From Halorubrum sp. PV6 (GTDB taxonomy: Archaea > Halobacteriota > Halobacteria > Halobacteriales > Haloferacaceae), in NCBI RefSeq assembly GCF_003990725.2, contig NZ_CP030064.1:620001-684000 (forward strand): a stretch of 64,000 nt of DNA. The letters run 5' to 3'. Positions 1-7,713 of the stretch are shown piece after piece. Both the position numbers and the translations under genes were made by a program. Position 1 is the first letter of the stretch. Each line of letters begins with the position of its first letter. The notes under the pieces were generated by a model. That model did no database searches. It worked only from the letters and a program-made list of their open reading frames with translations, and had not been told where the DNA came from.

Positions 1-62
1 TCGCGACCGACGACGGAGCGCGCCGCTCCGACACCAACGGCGACACAGACACCAACACATGA
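1..62 (+). CDS. C-terminal end of an upstream gene (partial)
   Basis: From base 3 one frame stays open for 19 codons and ends in TGA at 60-62, overlapping the S3Ae start codon as ATGA. The visible tail is hydrophilic (DDGARRSDTNGDTDTNT) with haloarchaeal codon choice, so this is probably the last residues of a gene cotranscribed with S3Ae. From memory a KEOPS Pcc1-type subunit often sits here in haloarchaea, but the fragment is too short to identify. Confidence 0.55.
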   Translation, partial: ATDDGARRSDTNGDTDTNT

Positions 63-706
63 GCGAACGATCCGTATCCAAGAGCAGAGAACAGAAGCGC
101 TGGTACACCGTGCTGGCGCCCGAACAGTTCGACCGGCAGGAGATCGGCGAGACCCTCGCCGAGGAGCCCGACCAGGTCGTCGGCCGCACGATTACGACGA
201 CGCTCGGCGAGCTCACCGGCGACTCCGGCGCGAACAACACGAAGCTAACCTTCAAGATCACCGACGTGGGCAGCGACACGGCCTACACCGAGTTCATCAC
301 GTACGAGCTCACGCGGGACTACCTGCGCTCGCTCGTCCGCCGCGGCGCCTCGAAGGTCGAGGCGTCGATCACGGTGCTGACGACGGACGACTACCGCATC
401 CGCGTCCAGCCCGTCGCGCTGACGACGAAGAAGGCCGACCGGTCCCAGGAGAAGGCGATCCGTCGCGTCATGATCGACAAGGTCCACGCGGCCGCCGAGG
501 ACCGCACCTTCGAGTCGTTCGTCGACGCCATCGTCGAGGGGAACCTCTCGTCGGCCATCTACGGCGAGGCGAAGCTCATCTACCCGCTCCGCCGCGTCGA
601 GGTCCAGAAACTGACGCTCGAGGCGCGCCCGTCCGAGGTCGCCGCCGAAGAGGAGACCGCCGTCGACGTCGACGCCGACGAAGTGGCCGTCGACGCCGAC
701 GAGTAA
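59..706 (+). CDS. rps3ae: 30S ribosomal protein S3Ae (eS1)
   Basis: This 215-residue protein is the archaeal/eukaryotic small-subunit ribosomal protein S3Ae (eS1), which binds 16S rRNA near the mRNA exit platform. Recognisable family features are the N-terminal KRWYTVLAPEQF segment, the GRTITTTLGEL stretch, a central RDYLRSLVRRG and the late IYPLRRVEVQKLTL block. The C-terminus ends in a haloarchaeal acidic tail of Asp, Glu and Ala. Its start overlaps the stop of the preceding gene by four bases, so translation is probably coupled. Identification is secure. Confidence 0.95.
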   Translation: MSERSVSKSREQKRWYTVLAPEQFDRQEIGETLAEEPDQVVGRTITTTLGELTGDSGANNTKLTFKITDVGSDTAYTEFITYELTRDYLRSLVRRGASKVEASITVLTTDDYRIRVQPVALTTKKADRSQEKAIRRVMIDKVHAAAEDRTFESFVDAIVEGNLSSAIYGEAKLIYPLRRVEVQKLTLEARPSEVAAEEETAVDVDADEVAVDADE

Positions 707-823
707 CCTCGCCGAGCGCACCGCCGTTTTCCCGTTTATAAATCGCGTAGCGGCGGCGCCGTTGACTGGGCGTTGGGCGGGGTCTCCCGCCGACTCAGTT
801 TTAAATAGCTATCACGCACCTCC
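707..823. other. Convergent gap with T-rich stop region
   Basis: This gap lies between two genes that point at each other. It holds T-rich tracts (727-730, and around 799-808) and an AT-rich element near 733-743. The T tracts fit archaeal-type termination for the S3Ae and acetyltransferase transcripts. No gene is seen. Confidence 0.3.
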
Positions 824-1363
824 TCACTCCACGTCCCGCGTCAACTGCTCGCGATACGGCTCGAACCCGTGCTTCGCGTAGAACGCCCGAGCGCGCTCGT
901 TGTCGACGTCGACGTCGAGCCGGATCTCGCCGCAGCCCTGCTCGCGGGCGTCGGCCGCTGCGCGGTCCAGCAGGCGGTCTGCGAGGCCGGTACCGCGGTG
1001 CGGCTCCGTCACGTATATCTCCCCGACCACGAGCCGGTCCGAGCGGTCGAACGGGTCGGGGCACTCGTCGACGCTCGTCAACAGCAGGCCCGTCAGTTCG
1101 AGGGCTGGGTCCGCGACCGGCGCGGTTGCGGGGTCGACCTCGGCGTCGTCCGCGCCGCTCACCGCCACCCACCCCCGGTTCCCCTCGTCTTCGAGCCGGT
1201 TTCGGGTGAACTCGACGTTGCGCTCGACGAACCGCTCGTCGGGCCAGTCGGCCAGCGCGTGCGCGTCGACTTCGGTCGCGAGACCCCGGTGGTAGGGGAG
1301 CCACAGTTCGGCCGCGTAGCGGCGGAGGGACTCGTCGTCGGTGGGGAGGCGTCGGATCGCCAT
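824..1363 (-). CDS. GNAT family N-acetyltransferase
   Basis: A 179-residue GCN5-related acetyltransferase that would move an acetyl group from acetyl-CoA to an amine; the substrate is unknown. The acetyl-CoA loop is visible as EPHRGTGLADRLL (about residues 120-132), preceded by the strand VVGEIYV and followed by the NERARAFYAKHGFEP block typical of motif B. I chose the ATG at 1363 because a TATA-like CTTTTAAG lies about 26 nt upstream, which fits a leaderless mRNA. An upstream in-frame extension exists but would run past that promoter. Confidence 0.85.
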   Translation of the reverse strand: MAIRRLPTDDESLRRYAAELWLPYHRGLATEVDAHALADWPDERFVERNVEFTRNRLEDEGNRGWVAVSGADDAEVDPATAPVADPALELTGLLLTSVDECPDPFDRSDRLVVGEIYVTEPHRGTGLADRLLDRAAADAREQGCGEIRLDVDVDNERARAFYAKHGFEPYREQLTRDVE

Positions 1364-1455
1364 GTCGTCGCCTGCGTCCACGTCGCTTAAAAGGCCTGTC
1401 GTGGCGTGCGGACGGTCCGCATCCGCCGATATCCGGGAGACGAAACCTTGAAACG

Positions 1456-1476
1456 CGCCTCGGGCGAATCGAGGCG
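1456..1476 (+). promoter_or_regulatory. Inverted repeat abutting the rpoL start
   Basis: A perfect 7-bp inverted repeat (CGCCTCG, seven-base spacer, CGAGGCG) ends one base before the rpoL ATG. It could be an operator or an mRNA hairpin. A weak TATA-like CCTTGAAA lies around 1446-1453. Confidence 0.35.
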
Positions 1477-1477
1477 T

Positions 1478-1756
1478 ATGGAACTGCGGGTCATCGAGAA
1501 GACCGACACGGAACTCCGCATCGAGATCGCCGGCGAAGACCACACGTTCATGAACGTGCTGAAGGGCGTCCTCTTAGAGACCGACGATGTCGCGGCCGCG
1601 ACCTACGACATGAACCCCGAGCAGTCTGGCGGCCAGACGGAGCCGGTGTTGACGGTGAAAGCCGAGTCCGGCGACCCGCTCGACGTGCTCGCCGACGCCG
1701 CGGCGTCGATCACGGACCGGACGAACGCGCTGCGCGACGCGGTGCAGGCGGCCTGA
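1478..1756 (+). CDS. rpoL: DNA-directed RNA polymerase subunit L
   Basis: A 92-residue homologue of eukaryotic Rpb11, which pairs with subunit D to form the assembly platform of archaeal RNA polymerase. The opening [17 protein letters not shown] and the [12 protein letters not shown] segment (about residues 20-31) match the family, and the length is normal. The start is the ATG directly after the inverted repeat; an in-frame extension reaching back to 1406 lacks family similarity. It is divergent from the acetyltransferase gene. Confidence 0.92.
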   Translation: MELRVIEKTDTELRIEIAGEDHTFMNVLKGVLLETDDVAAATYDMNPEQSGGQTEPVLTVKAESGDPLDVLADAAASITDRTNALRDAVQAA

Positions 1757-1881
1757 CCTCGCGGGCGTCTCTTTCACTCGGTTTTTTCCTCGCTTTCGCT
1801 CGCGCTGCTCGCCGACGCTCGCGAGTCGCGACCGCGCGGGCGAGGGGCATACCTAAGTGGCGACTCCCGAAACGGGGTGGT

Positions 1882-2928
1882 ATGCCACCGAGCGTACTCA
1901 TGCTGGGATGGGGCTACCCGCCGAACATCACCGGGGGCCTCGACGTTCACGTCGGTGAACTGTTCTCCGGGCTCCGCGACGACTTCGGGGTCGACGCCAC
2001 CCTCGTGTTGCCCGCAGAGTTCGCGCCCGACGACGAGGACGGTATCGAACCGGTCGAGACCGGCGAGGGCGACGTCGCCGCGCGCGTCGACCGACTCAGC
2101 GACCGGTTCGCGGAACTCGCTCCCGACCACGACGTGATCCACACGCACGACTGGTTCGGCTACGGCCCCGGCCGACAGGCCGCCCGCGCCTCGGACGCGA
2201 CGTGGGTGTCGTCGTTCCACTCGCTCGCGAGCGACCGGAACATCGACCCGCCGACGCGCGAGGTCGAAACCGAGCGCCGCCTCGCGAACGCCGCGGACAC
2301 CAACATCGCGGTCAGCGAACTCGTCCGCGAGGACATCAAAGAGCTGTACGACGCCGACTCGCGGGTCGTCTACAACGGCTTCTCGACGCCGACGTTCTCC
2401 GGGAAGGACGTTCGCGAGGACCTCGGTATCGACGGCGAGATGCTGTTTTTCGTCGGGCGACACACCGACCAGAAGGGCATCTCGCACCTGCTGTACGCGC
2501 TGAAGAAACTCCGTCGACCCAACGTCACGCTCGTGGTCGGCGGGTCGGGCCACCAGACCGACCAGCTGAAGCGGTTCGCCGAACTGCTCGGCATCGACGA
2601 CCGCATCGAGTTCGTGGGGTACGTGCCGGAAGCGGAACTGGGCGACTACTACGCCGCCGCCGACGTGTTCGTCTCGCCGTCGTACGCCGAGCCGTTCGGG
2701 ATCACCATCACCGAGGCGCTGGAAGCCGGAACGCAGGTCGTCGCGACGCGGTCGGGCGTCGCCGAGGTGCTACCGGACGGGTGTCTCGTCGAGGTCGAGA
2801 CCGACTCTGAGTCGATCGCCGACGGGATCGCGACCGCCCTCGACCGGGAGGAGCCGCCCGCGTTCGAGCGCCGGGAGTGGTCGGACGTCTGTGAGGACAC
2901 GCTGGCGCTGTACGAAGACGTCGCGTAG
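1882..2928 (+). CDS. Glycosyltransferase family 4 (GT-B, GlgA-like)
   Basis: A 348-residue GT-B glycosyltransferase that would transfer a sugar from a nucleotide-sugar donor. The N-terminal half opens with a Gly-rich YPPNITGGLDVHVGEL loop, as in starch/glycogen-synthase-like enzymes. The C-terminal half has FFVGRHTDQKGI (about residues 189-200) and the donor-site motif AEPFGITITEALEAG (about 271-285) with its paired glutamates. Acceptor and product are unknown; glycan or glycolipid synthesis is possible. A TATA-like element lies near 1848-1856, about 30 nt before the ATG. Confidence 0.85.
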   Translation: MPPSVLMLGWGYPPNITGGLDVHVGELFSGLRDDFGVDATLVLPAEFAPDDEDGIEPVETGEGDVAARVDRLSDRFAELAPDHDVIHTHDWFGYGPGRQAARASDATWVSSFHSLASDRNIDPPTREVETERRLANAADTNIAVSELVREDIKELYDADSRVVYNGFSTPTFSGKDVREDLGIDGEMLFFVGRHTDQKGISHLLYALKKLRRPNVTLVVGGSGHQTDQLKRFAELLGIDDRIEFVGYVPEAELGDYYAAADVFVSPSYAEPFGITITEALEAGTQVVATRSGVAEVLPDGCLVEVETDSESIADGIATALDREEPPAFERREWSDVCEDTLALYEDVA

Positions 2929-2988
2929 GCGGCCGCTGTCAGTTATTTGTGCGCGCTCGACCGTTCTGCCTCGTTTACTCGGCCCCGT

Positions 2989-3306
2989 CTACTCGGCGCC
3001 GCGGTACACGTCGAACTCGGTCGTCGGCTCCGGGTGCGTGATCCGGAATCCCTCTGCGGTCTCTATCACGCCGCGCGTGCTCGCGGACGCGCCGCCGTAC
3101 GGGCTCTCTTCGCCGTCGACGCCGCTTCCGCCCTGATACGGCGAGGTGTACGGTGACTCGGAGACGGGTTCGTCGAAGTCTTCCGGGGGGAGGTAGATCC
3201 GCTCGCCGCTCGCGGAGCGCACCACGACGGCGACGTCGCGGGTGCCGGTCACGTCGATGACGGTCCGGTCGTCGGTGACGCGCGTGTCGATGTCGATCTC
3301 GTCCAT
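2989..3306 (-). CDS. Small acidic protein of unknown function
   Basis: A 105-residue soluble, acidic protein with no cysteines and no membrane segment. Residues 1-45 look like beta strands (IDTRVTDDRTVIDV, then DVAVVVRSASGERIYLPP). The middle holds a tyrosine/serine-rich SPYTSPYQGG and SPYGG segment, and the C-terminus is a short beta-like tail. The start is placed at the ATG at 3306, where acidic codon usage begins; the upstream extension is Arg-rich and unlike the rest. It is divergent from rpa1, which hints at a shared promoter region but not at a function. I do not recognise it. Confidence 0.65.
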   Translation of the reverse strand: MDEIDIDTRVTDDRTVIDVTGTRDVAVVVRSASGERIYLPPEDFDEPVSESPYTSPYQGGSGVDGEESPYGGASASTRGVIETAEGFRITHPEPTTEFDVYRGAE

Positions 3307-3446
3307 GCCCCACGTTGTGACCGGGGACGGTTTAGCACTACCGGCGGTCGCCGCGCTCGCGCCGCGCCCGCGCTCCGTTCGGTCGTGCCCGGCCTCTCTC
3401 CGGGGGTGGTGAATCCTTTTGTGCGGCCGCATCGAAGTTGGGGCCG

Positions 3447-4721
3447 ATGGACGTCAACAGCCATGCCGAGGAGCTCGCCTCCGACCTCGGCGTCGACAAA
3501 GAGGAGGTCATCGCAGACCTGCAGAACCTACTGGAGTACAGCGTCCCGATAGACGAGGCCAAACAGAGCGTCCGCCGGAAACACGGCGGCGGAGGCGGGG
3601 GCTCGTCGCCGACCCCGGACGCGGTCGACGTGGGCGAGATAACCACGGAAAACAGCGGCGTGACGGTCACCGTCCGGGTGCTCACGCAGGGGACGCGGAC
3701 GATCCGGTATCAGGGGGACGACCTCACGATCCGGGAGGGAGAGGTCGCCGACGAGACGGGCGTCATCTCCTACACCGCGTGGCAGGACTTCGGGTTCGAG
3801 GCGGGCGACTCGCTGACGATCGGTAACGCCGGCGTCCGCGAGTGGGAGGGCGAGCCGGAGCTCAACCTCAACGACTCCACCACCGTCGCCATCGCCGACG
3901 AGCCGGTCGACGTCGATCACGAGGTCGGCGGCGACCGGAGCCTGGTCGACATCGACGCGGGCGACCGCGGGCGAAACGTCGAGGTCCGGGTGTTGGAGGT
4001 CGACGAGAAGACGATCTCCGGGCGCGACGGCGAGACGGAGATACTGGAGGGCGTCGTCGGCGACGCCACCGCGAAGCTCCCCTTCACCGACTGGCAGCCG
4101 CGGTCGGAGCTGACGCCGGGGACCGACCTGCGGATCGAGGACGTGTACGTCCGCGAGTTCCGCGGCGTCCCCTCGATCAACCTCACCGAGTTCTCGGCGG
4201 TGACGCCCCTCCCCGACCCCGTCGAGGTCGCCGAGGACGCGCCCCGCCTGTCGATCGCCGAGGCGGTCGGCTCCGGCGGGATGTTCGACGTGGAGGTGGT
4301 CGGCAACGTCCTCGAAATCCGGGACGGCTCGGGGCTCATCGAGCGGTGTCCGGAGTGCGGCCGGGTCGTCCAGAACGGCCAGTGTCGGAGCCACGGCGAC
4401 GTGGACGGTCAGGACGACCTCCGGGTGAAGGCCATCGTCGACGACGGCACCGACACCGTCACCGTCGTCTTGGACGACGAGCTCACGGCCGAGGTGTACG
4501 GCGGCGGACTCGACGACGCCCTCGAAGCCGCGAAAGCGGCGATGGACAAGGAGGTTGTCGCGGACGCGATCGCCGACTCGGTCGTCGGCCACGCGTACCG
4601 CGTCCGCGGGAATCTCTCGGTGGACGACTACGGCGCGAACCTCGACGCCACCGAGTTCGCGCTCGCGGACGACGCGCCGGCCGACGCCGCCCGCGCCGCG
4701 CTCGCGGAGGTGAGCGAATGA
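3447..4721 (+). CDS. rpa1: Replication protein A, Rpa1 type
   Basis: A 424-residue single-stranded-DNA-binding protein for replication and repair. Several OB-fold repeats follow a short helical N-terminus; the repeated strands with VTVRVL, VEVRVLEV and FDVEVVGNVL mark them. A zinc finger of Cx2Cx8Cx2H type (CPECGRVVQNGQCRSH, residues 301-316) lies before the last OB fold. A Gly-rich linker sits at about residues 46-53. A TTG start nine bases upstream is possible, but the ATG fits. It overlaps rpap1 by ATGA, in the gene order known for Haloferax rpa1-rpap1-rpe. Confidence 0.92.
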   Translation: MDVNSHAEELASDLGVDKEEVIADLQNLLEYSVPIDEAKQSVRRKHGGGGGGSSPTPDAVDVGEITTENSGVTVTVRVLTQGTRTIRYQGDDLTIREGEVADETGVISYTAWQDFGFEAGDSLTIGNAGVREWEGEPELNLNDSTTVAIADEPVDVDHEVGGDRSLVDIDAGDRGRNVEVRVLEVDEKTISGRDGETEILEGVVGDATAKLPFTDWQPRSELTPGTDLRIEDVYVREFRGVPSINLTEFSAVTPLPDPVEVAEDAPRLSIAEAVGSGGMFDVEVVGNVLEIRDGSGLIERCPECGRVVQNGQCRSHGDVDGQDDLRVKAIVDDGTDTVTVVLDDELTAEVYGGGLDDALEAAKAAMDKEVVADAIADSVVGHAYRVRGNLSVDDYGANLDATEFALADDAPADAARAALAEVSE

Positions 4722-6424
4722 GCGACGACGGGCCGGGCACCCGCGAGGTCGCCCACCGGCTGTTCGCCGCCGAGTTCGACGACGCCTCCCTCTCGTACTC
4801 CGAGAGCGACGAGGAGCGCGCCCCGAACTACGTCGTCACGCCGACCGGCGCGCGCGTGAACCGACTGTTCGTCGCGGGCGTGCTCACCGAGGTCGAGCGC
4901 GTGAACGACGAGACGCGACGCGGCCGGGTCGTCGACCCCTCCGGCGCGTTCGTCACCTACGCCGGCCAGTACCAGCCCGAGGCGCAGGCGTTCTTGGAAC
5001 GCGCGGAGCCGCCGTCGTTCGTCGCGCTCACGGGCAAAGCGAGGACCTTCGAGCCGGAGGACTCCGACCGCGTGTTCACCTCGGTCCGCCCCGAGAGCCT
5101 CAACGAGGTCGACGCCGACACCCGCGATCGGTCGGTCGTCACCGCCGCGGAGGCGACGCTCGACCGCCTCGCCGTGTTCGCGAAGGCGCTGGACTCCGAC
5201 CTCCGGGGCGAGGACCTCCGCGCGGCCCTCGAAGCCGGCGGTGCGTCCGCGTCGCTCGCGGCCGGCATCCCGAAGGCGATCGCCCACTACGACACCTCGA
5301 CGGCCTACGTCGAGGCGGTCCGCCGGCTCGCCGTCGACGCCTTGGAGTTGATCGCCGGCGACCGCGACGAGGTCCGATCGCCCGAGATCGCGCCTGACGG
5401 CGGCGGCGAGGCCGTCATCGGCGCCCTCCCGGAGACGGACGTGACGATCGAACCGCCGAGCGAGTCGGTCTCCGAGGCGGACCCCGTCTCCGAGGCGACC
5501 GATCCCACCGACGAGTCGGCGTCCACAGCGACCGCGGACGACTCCACCGACTCGGCCGAGGCCGAGTCGCTCGACGCCGAACCGGCTGAGGCCGAACCGA
5601 CTGGGGCCGAGTCGCTCGATGCCGAGTCGTCTGAGGCCGAACCGCCTGCGAGCGAGATGTCCGCAAGCGAGTCGGCTTCCACCGCGTCGACCGAGACCGA
5701 CCCGGTCGAAACGACCGGAGCCGACGCCGGCGATACGATCGAGACGGAGGCAGCCGCGGACGACTCCGATCCGATCGAAACCGCTTCTGACTCCGACCCG
5801 GCCGCCTCCGATCCGGCTGCCTCCGAGCCCGCCGCCTCCGACGCGTCTGCAGCCGACGACGAGGGCGTCGGCCTCGGCGACTTCGACGCCGGCCCGGACG
5901 ACGCGGGGGCCGACTCCGCAGACGGCGAGCCCGCTGCCGACGAGCCGGCAGTCGAGGAGTCGGCGAGCGACGCCGACGAGATGTACCAACTCGACGACGC
6001 CGAGCGCGAGGAGATAGAGTCCGAGTTCGGCACCGACTTCGCGACCGGGACCGAGGTCGACGACCCCGGCGAGGCCGACATCGACGTGCCCGACCCGGAG
6101 GAGATGGCAGAGGCGCCGACAGAGGAGCCCGCGGGCGCTGCAGACGAGGGCGCGGACGAGCCCGTCGCCCCGGAAGCCGACGCGACGCCCGCCGACGAGC
6201 CGGCGGCCGACGAGGGCGCAGCCGCCGACGTCGACCTCGAAGCCGCGGCCGTCGACGCGATGGGCTCGCTCGACGACGGTGACGGCGCCGACCGCGAGGC
6301 GGTGGTTGAGGCGGTCGTCGACGACCACGGCGTCGACGCCGAGGCAGTCGAGGACGCGATCCAGGACGCGCTGATGAGCGGGAAGTGCTACGAGCCCGGC
6401 GAGGGCGTGCTCAAGCCGATCTGA
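4718..6424 (+). CDS. rpap1: RPA-associated protein Rpap1
   Basis: A 568-residue partner of Rpa1. The first 230 residues form an OB-fold-containing domain of the COG3390 type (VNRLFVAGVLTEVERV, then VVDPSGAFVTYAGQY). A long acidic, Ala/Ser/Glu/Asp-rich low-complexity region covers roughly residues 245-510, with imperfect repeats of the AESLDAEPAEAEP kind. The last 60 residues form a folded helical domain (VEAVVDDHGVDAEAVEDAI) resembling a winged-helix interaction module. It is translationally coupled at both ends: ATGA overlap with rpa1 and TGATG overlap with rpe. In Haloferax such RPA-associated proteins co-purify with their cognate RPA. Confidence 0.88.
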   Translation: MSDDGPGTREVAHRLFAAEFDDASLSYSESDEERAPNYVVTPTGARVNRLFVAGVLTEVERVNDETRRGRVVDPSGAFVTYAGQYQPEAQAFLERAEPPSFVALTGKARTFEPEDSDRVFTSVRPESLNEVDADTRDRSVVTAAEATLDRLAVFAKALDSDLRGEDLRAALEAGGASASLAAGIPKAIAHYDTSTAYVEAVRRLAVDALELIAGDRDEVRSPEIAPDGGGEAVIGALPETDVTIEPPSESVSEADPVSEATDPTDESASTATADDSTDSAEAESLDAEPAEAEPTGAESLDAESSEAEPPASEMSASESASTASTETDPVETTGADAGDTIETEAAADDSDPIETASDSDPAASDPAASEPAASDASAADDEGVGLGDFDAGPDDAGADSADGEPAADEPAVEESASDADEMYQLDDAEREEIESEFGTDFATGTEVDDPGEADIDVPDPEEMAEAPTEEPAGAADEGADEPVAPEADATPADEPAADEGAAADVDLEAAAVDAMGSLDDGDGADREAVVEAVVDDHGVDAEAVEDAIQDALMSGKCYEPGEGVLKPI

Positions 6425-7224
6425 TGGCCGCTGGCGGACCGCTCGCCGTCGAGCCCGTGGTCGACGAGCCGGCGGCCGTCGCCGACCTCGGCGACGAACG
6501 GGCGCTGCTCGTCGCTGACGTCCACGCCGGCATCGAGGTCGGGCTCCGGTACGAGCGCGGCGTCGAACTCGACAGCCGAGCCGCCGAGCGACGCGAACGG
6601 CTCTGCGGGTTGATAACTGAGACCGGCGCCGACCGACTCGTCGTCCTCGGCGACCTCGCACACCGCATCGCGGCCCCGGAAGGCGACGAGCGCGACGAAC
6701 TGGTCGAACTGATCGAAGCGGTCACCGACCGCGTTCCGATGACGCTCGTCGAGGGCAACCACGACGGCGGGGTCGCCGAGGCGTTCGCCGACGAGTTGGA
6801 CGTGATCGGTGCCGCCGGCGGCGTTCTCGGCGGCTCGCGGCAGGGAGACGGGCCGACGGTCGGCGTCCTCCACGGCCACACGTGGCCGACCCCGGATCTC
6901 CTCGATGTCGACGTGATATGTATGGGTCACGAACACCCGCAGGTCCGGCTGGAGGACGCGGTCGGCGGCTCGCGGGTGGAGCGCGCGTGGCTCCGCGGGA
7001 CGCTCGACCCGGCGGCGTTCGTGGAGGGCGGCACCGTGACAACAGAACAAGCCGCGGACCCGCCCGAACTCGTCGTCTTCCCGGCGTTCAACGAGCGCTC
7101 CGGCGGGACCTGGGTCAACGTCGACGGCCAGTCGTTTCTCGCGCCGTTCCTTCCGGCGGCGCTCCCGGACAGTGACGCGTACCTGCTGGACGGGACGCGA
7201 CTCGGCGCGTTCCGTCGGGTGTGA
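6424..7224 (+). CDS. rpe: RPA-associated calcineurin-like phosphoesterase
   Basis: A 266-residue metallophosphoesterase of the COG1407 type, third gene of the rpa1 operon. The two-metal site is visible in order: VADVHAG (about residue 35), VVLGDLAH, VEGNHDGG, LHGHTWP and MGHEHP. It shares one base with the rpap1 stop (TGATG). A nuclease or phosphatase role in DNA transactions is inferred from the operon; the substrate is not known. The length is normal for the family. Confidence 0.88.
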   Translation: MAAGGPLAVEPVVDEPAAVADLGDERALLVADVHAGIEVGLRYERGVELDSRAAERRERLCGLITETGADRLVVLGDLAHRIAAPEGDERDELVELIEAVTDRVPMTLVEGNHDGGVAEAFADELDVIGAAGGVLGGSRQGDGPTVGVLHGHTWPTPDLLDVDVICMGHEHPQVRLEDAVGGSRVERAWLRGTLDPAAFVEGGTVTTEQAADPPELVVFPAFNERSGGTWVNVDGQSFLAPFLPAALPDSDAYLLDGTRLGAFRRV

Positions 7225-7260
7225 GCCGGTTACAAATGTGAGCCGGTTAAAAACACGCCT

Positions 7261-7713
7261 CTACTCGTCGACCGGTCGGAACCGGAACCCGTCCCACGCC
7301 TGGCTCTCCGGTTCCCTGATCCCGGCGCCCGGCTCGCGGAGCTCCGTCGCGTAGACCGGCTCGACGCGGTCGCCGATGTCGACGTCGAACGCCTCCTCGG
7401 ACCCGTCTTCGCGCTCGGCGATCTGCCCGAGCGCGCGCACCGCCGGGCCGTCGTACGCCGGCCCCATGTCGAACTCGACGATAGCGAGGGTGTTCGGCTC
7501 GCGCACGCCGGGCGGGGTCGCGGTCGAGGTCGTCCAGGTGAGAACGTGACCCTCGTACTCCCGGAGGTCGACCGTCCCGACGCGCTCGGCGCCGGTCGGG
7601 CTCACGGTGTGCGGCGGGTACGTGACGGCGCCGTCGGCGTACTCGGCGGCCGCGAAGGTCGGCTCCTCGTCGCGGTTCGTCCCCGTCGCGTCGTCGGTCT
7701 CGTGGTCGCTCAT
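7261..7713 (-). CDS. Beta-ketothiolase small subunit (DUF35 OB-fold)
   Basis: A 150-residue OB-fold protein of the DUF35 type. It starts inside the last codons of the thiolase gene (overlap 7710-7713), so the two are almost certainly a complex. The fold is suggested by TVDLREYEGHVLTWTTS and DIGDRVEPVYATELRE. Unlike many DUF35 proteins it contains no cysteine at all, so the usual N-terminal zinc ribbon is absent. In Haloferax mediterranei the PhaA and BktB thiolases each pair a catalytic alpha subunit with such an OB-fold beta subunit; this pair matches that pattern. Confidence 0.85.
   Translation of the reverse strand: MSDHETDDATGTNRDEEPTFAAAEYADGAVTYPPHTVSPTGAERVGTVDLREYEGHVLTWTTSTATPPGVREPNTLAIVEFDMGPAYDGPAVRALGQIAEREDGSEEAFDVDIGDRVEPVYATELREPGAGIREPESQAWDGFRFRPVDE

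Noticed and set aside
4628-6661. Long minus-strand frame opposite rpap1 and rpe
   Set aside because: It is Arg/Gly-rich, has no family match and lies opposite two genes with clear motifs; a GC-composition shadow.
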